Positions 6,472-14,245 of a stretch of 14,247 bases of DNA are shown piece after piece. A program made the translations under genes and the position numbers. The stretch is from Methyloligella sp. (lineage in GTDB: Bacteria; Pseudomonadota; Alphaproteobacteria; Rhizobiales; JALUTE01). The stretch spans positions 1 to 14,247 of the forward strand of contig JALUTE010000200.1 of assembly GCA_027058255.1 (NCBI GenBank), read 5' to 3'. Within the stretch, counting starts at the first letter, position 1, and the number at the start of each line of letters is the position of its first letter. The notes under the pieces were generated by a model. The model made no database searches and was not told the DNA's origin. It saw only the letters and a list, made by a program, of their open reading frames with translations.

Positions 6472-9400
6472 ATGATCGACGGTTGGGTCATCATCACGGC
6501 GGCGCTCGCCTATATTGGCTGCCTGTTCGGGGTCGCCTGGCTCGGCGACTGGCGCCGGCGGAGCGGGACGAGCTGGCGCGGCCGGCCCGTCATCTACTCC
6601 CTCACCCTTGCCGTCTACTGCACCTCCTGGACCTTCTTCGGCTCCGTCGGCCTCGCCGCGACGTCGGGCTTCGACTTCCTGCCCGTCTATATTGGCGCCA
6701 TCTTGATGATCGCCATCGGCTGGCCGCTGCTGCAGCGCATCGCCCGCCTCGCCAAGAGCCAGAACACCACCTCCATCGCCGACTTCATCGCCGCCCGCTA
6801 CGGCAAGAGTCCGGCAGTGGCCGCCATCGTCGCCATCATCGCCGTGGCCGGCACGCTCCCCTATATCGCGCTCCAGCTCAAGGCCGTCTCGACATCGGTC
6901 ACGACCCTTCTGGCGCCCCCCGGCCTGCCCCAAGACGGCGCCGCGAGCGCGTCGGCCTCGAGCCTGCCCCTTGGCGACATCGCCTTTGCCGTCTCCATGC
7001 TCATGGCTGCCTTCGCCGTGCTGTTCGGCACCCGCCACGTGGACGCAACCGAGCACCAGGAAGGCCTGATGCTCGCCATTGCCACCGAGAGCATCGTCAA
7101 GATCGTCGCCTTCCTGGCCGTCGGAATTTTCGTCACCTTCTTCATGTTCGGCGGCCTTTCGGATCTTTTCGAGCGGGTGCAGGCCCGGCCCGATATCGTC
7201 GCCCTGTTCTCGCGTGGCTTCCATGGCGGCAAATGGCTCACCATCACCTTCCTCTCCCTGGTGTGCATCATCCTCCTGCCGCGCCAGTTCCACGTTGCCG
7301 TGGTCGAGAACAACAGCGAGCGGGAGATCCGCACCGCAGCCTGGCTCTTTCCACTCTACCTGGTGGTCATCAATCTCTTCGTCGTGCCCATCGCCATGGC
7401 CGGGCTGCTCGCCTTTCCCTCCGGCGGCGTGCCGGCCGACATGTTCGTCATGGCCCTGCCCATGTCCGTCGGCGCCAATGTCATGACCATGATCGCCTTC
7501 CTCGGCGGGCTCTCGGCGGCCACCGCCATGGTAATCGTCGCGACCGTGGCGCTGGCGATCATGATCTGCAACGATCTCGTCGTGCCGCTCATCCTGCGCC
7601 ACAAGGTGCAGAGCGGCGTGGACATGAGCGGCAAGGGCGACGGCATGGAGGAGATGGCCCCCCTCTTCCTCAACATCCGCCGTTTCGCCATATTCGCGGT
7701 CCTGGCGCTGGCCTACGCCTTCCACCGCATGCTGGCGGGCCCCTACATGCTCGCCTCGCTGGGCCTGCTCGCCTTCTCCGCCATCGCCCAGTTCGCACCC
7801 GCCTTCTTCGGCGGCCTGATCTGGCGCCGTGCAACCGCACGCGGGGCCATTGCAGGCATCCTCGCCGGCTTCTCGGTCTGGGCCTACACCCTGCTGCTGC
7901 CCTGGTTCGTCAAGGCCGGGCTGATGCCGACCACCCTGCTCGAGCACGGCCCCCTCGGCATCTCCTTCCTGCGCCCGCAGATCCTGTTCAATCTCGAGTT
8001 CGAGCCCCTCACCCATGGCGTGGTGTGGAGCCTGTTCGCCAATATCCTCGCCTATGTCACGGTCTCGCTCCTGCGTGCGCCCCAGCCCATCGAGCGCCTT
8101 CAGGCCAATGTATTCGTGAGCGACGAGTTCGCCCGCCCGACGGCGCCGGCCTTCCGGCTCTGGCGCACCTCCGTCTCCGTGGAGGACCTGATGCGCACGG
8201 CGGCCCGCTATGTGGGCGCCGAGCGGGCCGAGCGCTCGTTCAAGGAGTATTTCGCCACCCGCGACGTGCCGTTCCAGCCCCATGCGGAGGCCGATGTCCA
8301 GGCCATGCGGTTCACCGAGCACCTGCTCGCAAGCTCCATCGGCGCGCCATCCTCGCGCCTGGTGCTCTCTCTGCTGCTGCGCCGGCACAATGTGGGCCAC
8401 CAGTCCGCCCTCAAGCTGCTCGATGACGCCTCCGAGGCGCTCCACTACAACCGCGATCTCCTGCAATCGGCCCTCGATCACGTGAGCCAGGGCATCTCCG
8501 TCTTCGACAAGGACATGCGGCTCATATGCTGGAACCGGCAGTTCCGCGAGCTTCTGGACCTGCCCGTCGACCTCGGCCGCGTGGGCGTGCCCCTCGATGT
8601 GATCGTGCGCTATTGCGTCGAGCGCTCGGATGTGCCGCCGGCCCGGCTGGAGCAGACCATCTCCGAGCGCCTGCACAAGCTCACCAAGGCGGGCGAGGCC
8701 TATCAGGAGCGCCTGCCGGGCTCCGAGCGCGTGCTCGAGGTGCGCACCACCACCATGCCGCAGGGCGGCATCGTGACCACCTACACGGACATCACGGAGC
8801 GCGTGCGGGCGGCCGAGGCTCTGGCCCGCGCCAACGAGACGCTGGAGCGGCGCGTGCGCGAGCGCACCTCCGAGCTCACCCATGTGAACCGCGCGCTTGC
8901 CGAGGCAAAGGCCAAGGCGGACGAGGCCAATCTCGACAAGACCCGCTTCCTCGCCGCCGCCAGCCACGACATTCTCCAGCCCCTCAATGCGGCCCGGCTC
9001 TACACGACCAGCCTGGTGGAGCGCATGCAGGACGGCTCCGAGGCCAAGCTCGTGCGCAATATCGACGCCTCGCTGGAAGCGGTGGAGGAGATCCTCGGCG
9101 CCCTCATCGACATCTCCCGCCTCGACGCCGGGGCCCTCTCTCCCGACGTCACCTCCCTTGCCATCGGCGAGATCTTCGAGCAGCTCGAGGTCGAGTTCGC
9201 ACCGCTTGCCCAGGAAGCGGGCCTCGATTTCCGCATCGTGCCCACGAGCGCCACCGTGCGCTCGGACCGCCGGCTGCTGCGCCGCGTGCTCCAGAATCTG
9301 GTCTCCAACGCCATCAAGTACACCGAGAAGGGGCGGGTCGTGCTCGGATGCCGGCGCCGGAATGGAGAGATCGTCGTGCAGGTCGCCGACACCGGCCCCG

Positions 9401-10032
9401 GCATTCCCCGGGGCAAGCAGGCGCTCGTCTTCAAGGAGTTTCAACGCCTCCAGAACAACCTCAACGGCGCCCACGGCCTGGGTCTCGGCCTCTCCATCGT
9501 CCAGCGCATCTGCCGCGTGCTCGATCACCCGATCGCCATTACCTCGGAGCCCGGCAAGGGCACCATCTTCTCCGTGACCCTGCCGCTCGCCCAGGCCGTC
9601 GAGGTGCCGCGCCGATCGGAAAAGCGCGCCTCGGCCGGCGATCACGTGACGGGCTGCATTGCGCTTTGCATCGACAATGAGGTCTCGATTCTCGACAGCA
9701 TGGAGACCCTGCTCTCGAGCTGGGGCTGCCGCGTCTACAAGGCGCGCAGCACGCCCGAGGCCGTCGACCTCGTCCGTCGCGGCGTGGTCGAGCCCGAGGT
9801 GATCCTGGCCGACTATCATCTGGACGACGGCACGGGGCTCGAGGCGATCGACGCGGTGTGCAACGAGGTCGGGCACGACATCACAGCCATCGTGATCACC
9901 GCCGACCACACCCCGGAAGTGCAGGGCGACGTGCGCCAGAAGGGGCTGCAGCTCCTGAGAAAGCCTCTCAAGCCCGCCGCCCTTCGCGCCGTGATGGCAC
10001 AGGCCCGCCTGCAACGCGCCGCCGCCGAATAG
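6472..10032 (+). CDS. Hybrid sensor histidine kinase with SLC5-like transporter domain (CrbS/CbrA-like)
   Basis: This 1186-residue inner-membrane sensor consists of the following parts. Residues 1-545 are a multi-helix sodium:solute-symporter (SLC5/PutP-like) domain. Residues about 560-655 match the STAC linker pattern (ARYVGAERAERSFKEYF). A PAS domain (about 660-775) is followed by a coiled coil (about 776-822). The phosphoacceptor His832 sits in ASHDILQPLNAARLY. The ATPase domain shows N946 (SNAIKY), DTGPGIP (973-979) and GLGLGLSI (1002-1009). A C-terminal receiver has D1068, phospho-acceptor D1114 (LADYHL) and K1164. All catalytic residues are present, so it should be active. The architecture and length match CrbS/MxtR acetate-responsive kinases; CbrA lacks the receiver. 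An NtrC-type regulator follows 266 bases downstream and is the likely partner. The start ATG has no strong Shine-Dalgarno sequence. The ligand is unknown. Confidence 0.92.
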   Translation: MIDGWVIITAALAYIGCLFGVAWLGDWRRRSGTSWRGRPVIYSLTLAVYCTSWTFFGSVGLAATSGFDFLPVYIGAILMIAIGWPLLQRIARLAKSQNTTSIADFIAARYGKSPAVAAIVAIIAVAGTLPYIALQLKAVSTSVTTLLAPPGLPQDGAASASASSLPLGDIAFAVSMLMAAFAVLFGTRHVDATEHQEGLMLAIATESIVKIVAFLAVGIFVTFFMFGGLSDLFERVQARPDIVALFSRGFHGGKWLTITFLSLVCIILLPRQFHVAVVENNSEREIRTAAWLFPLYLVVINLFVVPIAMAGLLAFPSGGVPADMFVMALPMSVGANVMTMIAFLGGLSAATAMVIVATVALAIMICNDLVVPLILRHKVQSGVDMSGKGDGMEEMAPLFLNIRRFAIFAVLALAYAFHRMLAGPYMLASLGLLAFSAIAQFAPAFFGGLIWRRATARGAIAGILAGFSVWAYTLLLPWFVKAGLMPTTLLEHGPLGISFLRPQILFNLEFEPLTHGVVWSLFANILAYVTVSLLRAPQPIERLQANVFVSDEFARPTAPAFRLWRTSVSVEDLMRTAARYVGAERAERSFKEYFATRDVPFQPHAEADVQAMRFTEHLLASSIGAPSSRLVLSLLLRRHNVGHQSALKLLDDASEALHYNRDLLQSALDHVSQGISVFDKDMRLICWNRQFRELLDLPVDLGRVGVPLDVIVRYCVERSDVPPARLEQTISERLHKLTKAGEAYQERLPGSERVLEVRTTTMPQGGIVTTYTDITERVRAAEALARANETLERRVRERTSELTHVNRALAEAKAKADEANLDKTRFLAAASHDILQPLNAARLYTTSLVERMQDGSEAKLVRNIDASLEAVEEILGALIDISRLDAGALSPDVTSLAIGEIFEQLEVEFAPLAQEAGLDFRIVPTSATVRSDRRLLRRVLQNLVSNAIKYTEKGRVVLGCRRRNGEIVVQVADTGPGIPRGKQALVFKEFQRLQNNLNGAHGLGLGLSIVQRICRVLDHPIAITSEPGKGTIFSVTLPLAQAVEVPRRSEKRASAGDHVTGCIALCIDNEVSILDSMETLLSSWGCRVYKARSTPEAVDLVRRGVVEPEVILADYHLDDGTGLEAIDAVCNEVGHDITAIVITADHTPEVQGDVRQKGLQLLRKPLKPAALRAVMAQARLQRAAAE

Positions 10033-10218
10033 GCCGGAAAGGCAGACTGCCTATCGTGGCGAGCCGGGCTCCCCCGGATCGCGCTCGATTGCCCCCCGGT
10101 GCCCGCGCCCCATCCACCGACAGCACCAGTTCAGCCCGCATCGTAATCTCTTGTTTACCCTTGCCGGTCAGGATGGGGACGGTTTTCGACACGCCATCGC
10201 CGAATGCCATCCCTGCAA

Positions 10219-10236
10219 GGGAGGATAATGCCTCCC
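10219..10236. repeat. Inverted repeat with embedded Shine-Dalgarno-like sequence
   Basis: GGGAGG (10219-10224) and CCTCCC (10231-10236) are perfect arms around ATAATG. The left arm is a strong Shine-Dalgarno match, and the loop holds an ATG (10228) that opens a 53-codon frame overlapping the start of the next gene. The hairpin would hide both. Confidence 0.4.
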
Positions 10237-10298
10237 GCCGAGCGGATGCGACGGGCGATCGGGCCTCAGTCTGTCAGTAGCGTGAGTAGAGTAGCGTC

Positions 10299-11810
10299 AT
10301 GGTTCAATGCGTTCTCGTCGTCGATGACGACCCGGCACAGCGCCGAATCCTGGAAGAGACCATCAAGAGGTTCGGCTATCGAACGCTGACCGCCGATGGC
10401 GGCGAGTCCGCCATCGCCCTTCTGGAAGGCTCCGACGGCAAGGACATCTCCCTCGTTCTTCTCGACCTCGTCATGCCGAGCATGGATGGCATGGCGGTTC
10501 TGGAGAAAGTGGCCGGCAAGCCGGGCATGCCCCCCATCATCGTGCAAACGGCCCATGGCAGCATCGACGCCGCCATCGCCGCCATGCGCGCCGGCGCAGT
10601 GGACTTCGTCATCAAGCCGGTCGCCCCCGAGCGGCTCGAGGTCTCCGTGCGCAATGCTCTCAAGATCGGGGCGCTGGAGGGGGAGATCACGCGCATCAAG
10701 CGCAAGGTCTCCGGCACGCTCGGCTTCGACGATCTCATCATCCGCGACGAGGCCATGGCCCGCGTGGTGGCCCTTGGCAAGCGCGCCGCCGCCTCCAACA
10801 TTCCCGTCCTCATCGAGGGCGAGTCGGGCGTGGGCAAGGAGCTGATCGCCCGCGCCATTCAGGGCGAGAGCGAGCGCCGCGCCAAGCCCTTCATCACCGT
10901 CAATTGCGGGGCCCTGCCGGAGAACCTGGTCGAGAGCATCCTGTTCGGCCATGAGAAGGGCTCCTTCACCGGCGCGGTCGCCCAGCGCAAGGGCAAGTTC
11001 CAGGAGGCCGACGGCGGCACGCTGTTCCTCGACGAGGTGGGCGAGCTGCCCCTCGATGCCCAGGTCAAGCTTCTGCGCGCCCTTCAGGATGGCGAGATCG
11101 ACCCCGTGGGCGCCAAACGACCCCAGAAGGTGGATTTCCGCCTGATCTCCGCGACCAACCGCGACATGATCGCCCTGGTGAAGGAGGGGAAGTTCCGCGA
11201 GGACCTGTATTACCGGCTCAACGTCTTTCCCATCTGGGTGCCGCCGCTGCGCGAGCGCAAGGCGGACATTCCCGAGCTCGCCCGCCACTTTCTCACTCAG
11301 TTCGCGGCCGAGGAGGGGCGCAGAATCGACGGCTTCGACGATGCCGCCATGCAGCTTCTCCAGAGCTATTCCTGGCCCGGCAATGTCCGCCAGTTGGAGA
11401 ATGCAATCTTCCGCGCCGTGGTCCTCGCCGACGGGCCCAAGCTGACCGTGGACGAGTTTCCGCAGATCGCGGCCCATGTGGAAGGCTTCGAGGTTGCTGT
11501 GCCGCCCGCCCCGGCGCCGGCCAAGGAGGCGGAGGGCACGCCCGACGGTCCCGCCGTCCTCGGCGCCGAGAACACGGTGCCGCGCACGGTCGAGCTTCCC
11601 ACCGACGACGGCCGGCGCACGATCGGCATTCAGGCCGTGACCGATAGCGGCGACATCCGCCCGCTCGAGGCCATCGAGGCGGACATGATCCGGCTGGCGC
11701 TCGGGCGCTATCGCGGCCACATGACGGAGATCGCCAAGCGCCTCGGCATCGGCCGCTCGACGCTCTATCGCAAGATGCGCGAGTTCGGCCTGGAGGGGCG
11801 CGCCAACTGA
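10299..11810 (+). CDS. NtrC-family sigma-54-dependent response regulator
   Basis: This 503-residue cytoplasmic DNA-binding activator opens sigma-54 promoters when phosphorylated. The receiver (1-120) has D10/D11, phospho-acceptor D56 (LLDLVMP), T84 and K106, all as expected. The AAA+ domain has Walker A GESGVGKE (174-181), the sigma-54 contact loop as GSFTGA (221-226; usually GAFTGA), and Walker B FLDE with D245/E246. A Pro/Ala/Glu-rich linker of about 70 residues (about 400-465) precedes a Fis-type helix-turn-helix (MTEIAKRLGIGRSTLYRKM, from 475). The start at 10299 is fixed by an in-frame TAG at 10287-10289; its ribosome site is weak (GAGTAGAG). It lies downstream of the hybrid kinase on the same strand and is its probable partner, in the way CbrB partners CbrA. 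It could instead answer to another kinase, because the upstream kinase carries its own receiver. Confidence 0.93.
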   Translation: MVQCVLVVDDDPAQRRILEETIKRFGYRTLTADGGESAIALLEGSDGKDISLVLLDLVMPSMDGMAVLEKVAGKPGMPPIIVQTAHGSIDAAIAAMRAGAVDFVIKPVAPERLEVSVRNALKIGALEGEITRIKRKVSGTLGFDDLIIRDEAMARVVALGKRAAASNIPVLIEGESGVGKELIARAIQGESERRAKPFITVNCGALPENLVESILFGHEKGSFTGAVAQRKGKFQEADGGTLFLDEVGELPLDAQVKLLRALQDGEIDPVGAKRPQKVDFRLISATNRDMIALVKEGKFREDLYYRLNVFPIWVPPLRERKADIPELARHFLTQFAAEEGRRIDGFDDAAMQLLQSYSWPGNVRQLENAIFRAVVLADGPKLTVDEFPQIAAHVEGFEVAVPPAPAPAKEAEGTPDGPAVLGAENTVPRTVELPTDDGRRTIGIQAVTDSGDIRPLEAIEADMIRLALGRYRGHMTEIAKRLGIGRSTLYRKMREFGLEGRAN

Positions 11811-12078
11811 ACCGCGCCCTCCCATCGGCCGGGCGATCACGAAATTGCGAACCCGGCCGGCTGGAAGCGCGCACCGTCCGTCCGTATGGTCTTGCCAGGC
11901 CCCGGGAACATGGGCGGCGGGCTCTCGCAGGAGGGGAGGCGAAACACGAGGGGCAAGGCAGTGTCGGGGACGCGGCGAGGTCCGTGCACAAATGCCACAG
12001 TCGCGGCAAAACCCGACACCGTACAGCCTCCGGACCGGCGCCTGCGCTGGTCAACATATCGACCCTGGGCTAGTTTGA

Positions 12079-12095
12079 CCTCTCCTGCGGAGAGG
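12079..12095 (+). promoter_or_regulatory. Hairpin just upstream of the transpeptidase ribosome-binding site
   Basis: CCTCTCC, the loop TGC and GGAGAGG form a perfect 7-bp stem with a three-base loop, ending five bases before the Shine-Dalgarno sequence. It has no T tract, so it is not a terminator. A role in mRNA stability or translation is a guess. Confidence 0.4.
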
Positions 12096-12100
12096 CCCCA

Positions 12101-12108
12101 AGAGAAGG
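12101..12108 (+). promoter_or_regulatory. Shine-Dalgarno sequence deciding the transpeptidase start
   Basis: AGAGAAGG lies eight bases before the GTG at 12117 and 23 bases before the ATG at 12132. This favours the GTG. Confidence 0.5.
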
Positions 12109-12116
12109 TGATACCC

Positions 12117-13934
12117 GTGTTTGCCACCACCATGTCACGTAGCACATTCGTTCTGCCCGTCGCGCTCGGCCTCGGGCTCGGCGCCCTCTCCTTGCCGGCG
12201 GCGGCGGTGGAGCCTGGCGCGCCGGATCGGTTGATCTCGGCCGAGGAGGCGGTCAGCGCCCGCTTGCTCCGCCGCCTGGCGGACGAGGGGCGTTCGCTCA
12301 AGGGGCGCGAGCACGAGGAGAGCCGAGGCCTGGCAGCCTTCTATGCCGCCCGGCACGGCAAGATGGTCTGGGTCTCCCGCACCGGCTTGAACAAGCGTGC
12401 CCTCGCCGCCATGGACGAGATCGCGCGCGCGGACGATTATGGATTGAGAGCCAGGGATTTTACCCTGCCCGACCGCAGCCTCGCCGAGCCGGGCACCGTG
12501 CTCGATCCCGACCGCATGATCGAGGTGGAGCTCACCCTCAGCCGGGCCGTGCTCAAATATATCCGCCATGCCCGGGGCGGGCGGGTCGAGCCGCGCAAGA
12601 TCAGCCGCAATCTCGACTACGATCTGAACCTGCCCGATCCCGTAAAGGTGATGGAGCGCATGGTCGGCGCGGATGATCCGGCCGCGGTTCTGCGCGACTA
12701 TCATCCCAAGCATCCGCAATTCGAGCGCCTGCGCCAGGCTCTGCTCGCACGCCGGGGCAGCAGCGAGCCGGGGGTGGCCAAGGTGCGCCTGCCAAACGGT
12801 CCCGCCCTCAAGCCTGGGATGCGCCATGCTCAGGTGGCGCTCCTGCGCAAGCGCCTCGGCCTGCCCGTGCGCATGAATCTGAGCACGCCTTCGGCCGACC
12901 CGGAGCGTTATGACGAGGCCCTGCTCAAGGCGGTGCGCGCCTTTCAGAAGAAGCGTGGCCTGACCCCCGATGGCATTGTGGGTCCGAGCACGCGCCGCGC
13001 CCTCAACGGCGAAAGCCGCGCGGCCACCATTCAGAAGATCATCGTCAACATGGAGCGCTGGCGGTGGATGCCGGAGAAGCTCGGCAAGTTCTATGTCAAT
13101 GTGAACATCCCCGAGCAGATCATTCGCGTCTACCGCAACGGCAAGCCCTTCCACACCGAGCGTGTGGTCGTGGGCAAGCCCAGCAAGGCGACGCCCGTTT
13201 TCTCGGATCAGATGGAGTTCATCGTCTTCCATCCCTTCTGGAACGTGCCGAACTCCATCAAGAGGGAGGAAATCCTCCCCTATCTCAAGCGCAGCACCAC
13301 CAGCTCCTTCTGGGGGGGCGGAGGACGGCCGCGGGTCCTGGTGCGCAACAATCTCTACGTCAAGCTGAACGGCCGCAAGATCGATGCCTCGAAGGTGGAC
13401 TGGTCGCGGGTCGATATCCGCCGCTATCACTTCTATCAGCCGCCCGGAGGCAAGAACGTGCTCGGCTTCGTCAAGTTCATGTTTCCGAACAAGCATTCGG
13501 TCTACATGCACGACACGCCCCAGCGCCATCTCTTCAACCAGCCCGTGCGTGCCGAAAGCCATGGTTGCATGCGGATCCGCAACCCTCGCCGGCTGGCCGA
13601 GATTCTGCTCGCACATGACCGGGGCTGGCCGCCGGCGACCATCGGACGGCTCATCGCAGCCGGCAAGAACCATCGGGTGAATCTGAAAAACCCGATCCCC
13701 GTCCACATCACCTATTTCACGGCCTGGGTGGACGACCAGGGACGGCTGCGCAGCTATGGCGACATTTATGGTCATGACCGGCGCGTGGCCCGGGCCCTGG
13801 ATGGCAAGGTTCTCCTGGTCTCCAATGCCGGCGCCCGGGCGCCGCGAGCCAAGCATCGGCGCAACCGCTACGCCCAGCGCGAGCGCCAGCAGTCGAGCGC
13901 CGAGTTCTTCCGGCGCCTGTTCCAGGACTTCTGA
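12117..13934 (+). CDS. Exported L,D-transpeptidase, LdtD/YcbB type
   Basis: This 605-residue protein is predicted to make 3-3 cross-links, or anchor proteins, in peptidoglycan in the periplasm. The signal peptide has a hydrophobic core VLPVALGLGLGALSLP and an AAA-V cleavage site near residue 30. A scaffold region (about 40-225) precedes a peptidoglycan-binding domain (about 230-300, with FQKKRGLTPDGIVGPSTRRAL) and a YkuD catalytic domain (about 320-510). The catalytic Cys484 lies in SHGCMRIRNP, preceded by the conserved MHDTP histidine. The length is close to that of E. coli LdtD (615). The C-terminus is Arg-rich (about 575-605). I chose GTG 12117 because of the Shine-Dalgarno sequence at 12101; ATG 12132 gives 600 residues and an equally good signal peptide. 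The gene ends in its own terminator. No partner gene is adjacent. Confidence 0.9.
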   Translation: MFATTMSRSTFVLPVALGLGLGALSLPAAAVEPGAPDRLISAEEAVSARLLRRLADEGRSLKGREHEESRGLAAFYAARHGKMVWVSRTGLNKRALAAMDEIARADDYGLRARDFTLPDRSLAEPGTVLDPDRMIEVELTLSRAVLKYIRHARGGRVEPRKISRNLDYDLNLPDPVKVMERMVGADDPAAVLRDYHPKHPQFERLRQALLARRGSSEPGVAKVRLPNGPALKPGMRHAQVALLRKRLGLPVRMNLSTPSADPERYDEALLKAVRAFQKKRGLTPDGIVGPSTRRALNGESRAATIQKIIVNMERWRWMPEKLGKFYVNVNIPEQIIRVYRNGKPFHTERVVVGKPSKATPVFSDQMEFIVFHPFWNVPNSIKREEILPYLKRSTTSSFWGGGGRPRVLVRNNLYVKLNGRKIDASKVDWSRVDIRRYHFYQPPGGKNVLGFVKFMFPNKHSVYMHDTPQRHLFNQPVRAESHGCMRIRNPRRLAEILLAHDRGWPPATIGRLIAAGKNHRVNLKNPIPVHITYFTAWVDDQGRLRSYGDIYGHDRRVARALDGKVLLVSNAGARAPRAKHRRNRYAQRERQQSSAEFFRRLFQDF

Positions 13935-13984
13935 GATATACGCCACCCCGCGGCCAGCCGGCCTCGGGCGGACAATGGACAGCC

Positions 13985-14024
13985 AACGCCGGAGCCCGAT
14001 CCGGGTTCCGGCGTTTCGTCTTTT
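13985..14024 (+). terminator. Intrinsic terminator after the transpeptidase gene
   Basis: Arms 13985-13998 and 14002-14015 form a 14-bp stem with a single G-T pair and a three-base loop (ATC). They are followed by TCGTCTTTT (14016-14024). It lies 50 bases past the stop codon and separates the gene from the tRNA promoter. Confidence 0.85.
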
Positions 14025-14123
14025 GGCGGTCCCGATTCCGCCGCCGCCCGGTCGGGAACCGCTTGCTCAAGGAGGGCGGCGCGGGTGCGACCGCGGCTCG
14101 GCTGGGCATTGCGGGCGTTCCCC

Positions 14124-14152
14124 TTGACATCGACCGGGCCCGGCCCATAAAT
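14124..14152 (+). promoter_or_regulatory. Promoter of the tRNA-Ala gene
   Basis: TTGACA (14124-14129) is a perfect -35 box. A -10 box, CATAAA at 14146-14151 with 16-base spacing (or ATAAAT at 14147-14152 with 17), follows. Transcription would begin about ten bases before the tRNA. A strong -35 fits a stable RNA gene. Confidence 0.75.
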
Positions 14153-14169
14153 GCGACATCGTCGGGCAA

Positions 14170-14245
14170 GGGGCCGTAGCTCAGTTGGGAGAGCGCAGCG
14201 TTCGCAATGCTGAGGTCAGGGGTTCGATTCCCCTCGGCTCCACCA
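14170..14245 (+). tRNA. tRNA-Ala (anticodon CGC)
   Basis: The 76-base cloverleaf folds fully. The acceptor is GGGGCCG with CGGCTCC, the D stem GCTC/GAGC, the anticodon stem CAGCG/TGCTG with loop TTCGCAA, and the T stem AGGGG/CCCCT around TTCGATT. The anticodon CGC reads GCG (Ala). The G3:U70 pair, the main identity mark for alanyl-tRNA synthetase, is present. The 3' CCA is encoded (14243-14245). Confidence 0.97.

Larger units (their letters stand above)
11811..12116. other. Intergenic region between activator and transpeptidase genes
   Basis: This 306-base gap contains a perfect 8-bp inverted repeat with an 18-base loop (CGGCCGGG at 11826-11833, CCCGGCCG at 11852-11859). It lies 16 bases past the stop and has no T tract, so it is a weak terminator candidate at best. 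Near the end are a hairpin (12079-12095) and a ribosome-binding site (12101-12108). The frame of the next gene is open back to 11886, but that stretch lacks protein-like character and is read as leader. Confidence 0.5.

Noticed and set aside
6076..10014. A 1312-codon open frame on the - strand opposite the hybrid kinase
   Set aside because: It is Gly/His/Asp-rich with no domain and mirrors a well-supported kinase gene. High GC removes stop codons from the antisense frame.
9968..10210. An 80-codon - strand ORF between the kinase and activator genes
   Set aside because: It overlaps the kinase end, has no ribosome site, and its second half is low-complexity Arg/Gly/Pro.
10266..11840. A 524-codon open frame on the - strand opposite the sigma-54 activator
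   Set aside because: Its sequence is the antisense of conserved receiver and AAA+ motifs and shows no family features of its own.
11826..11859. Perfect 8-bp inverted repeat after the activator gene, considered as a terminator
   Set aside because: The loop is 18 bases and no T tract follows, so it was not called as a terminator.
12074..12103. TTGACC at 12074-12079 considered as the -35 box of the transpeptidase gene
   Set aside because: No -10-like sequence lies 16-18 bases downstream; the hairpin and ribosome site occupy that space.
12135..13946. A 603-codon open frame on the - strand opposite the transpeptidase
   Set aside because: It is antisense to the catalytic and signal-peptide regions, has no ribosome site or recognisable motif, and is a composition artefact.
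14170..14245. tRNA-Ala considered as an integration site for a mobile element
   Set aside because: The window ends two bases after the CCA, and no integrase or repeated 3' end is visible.
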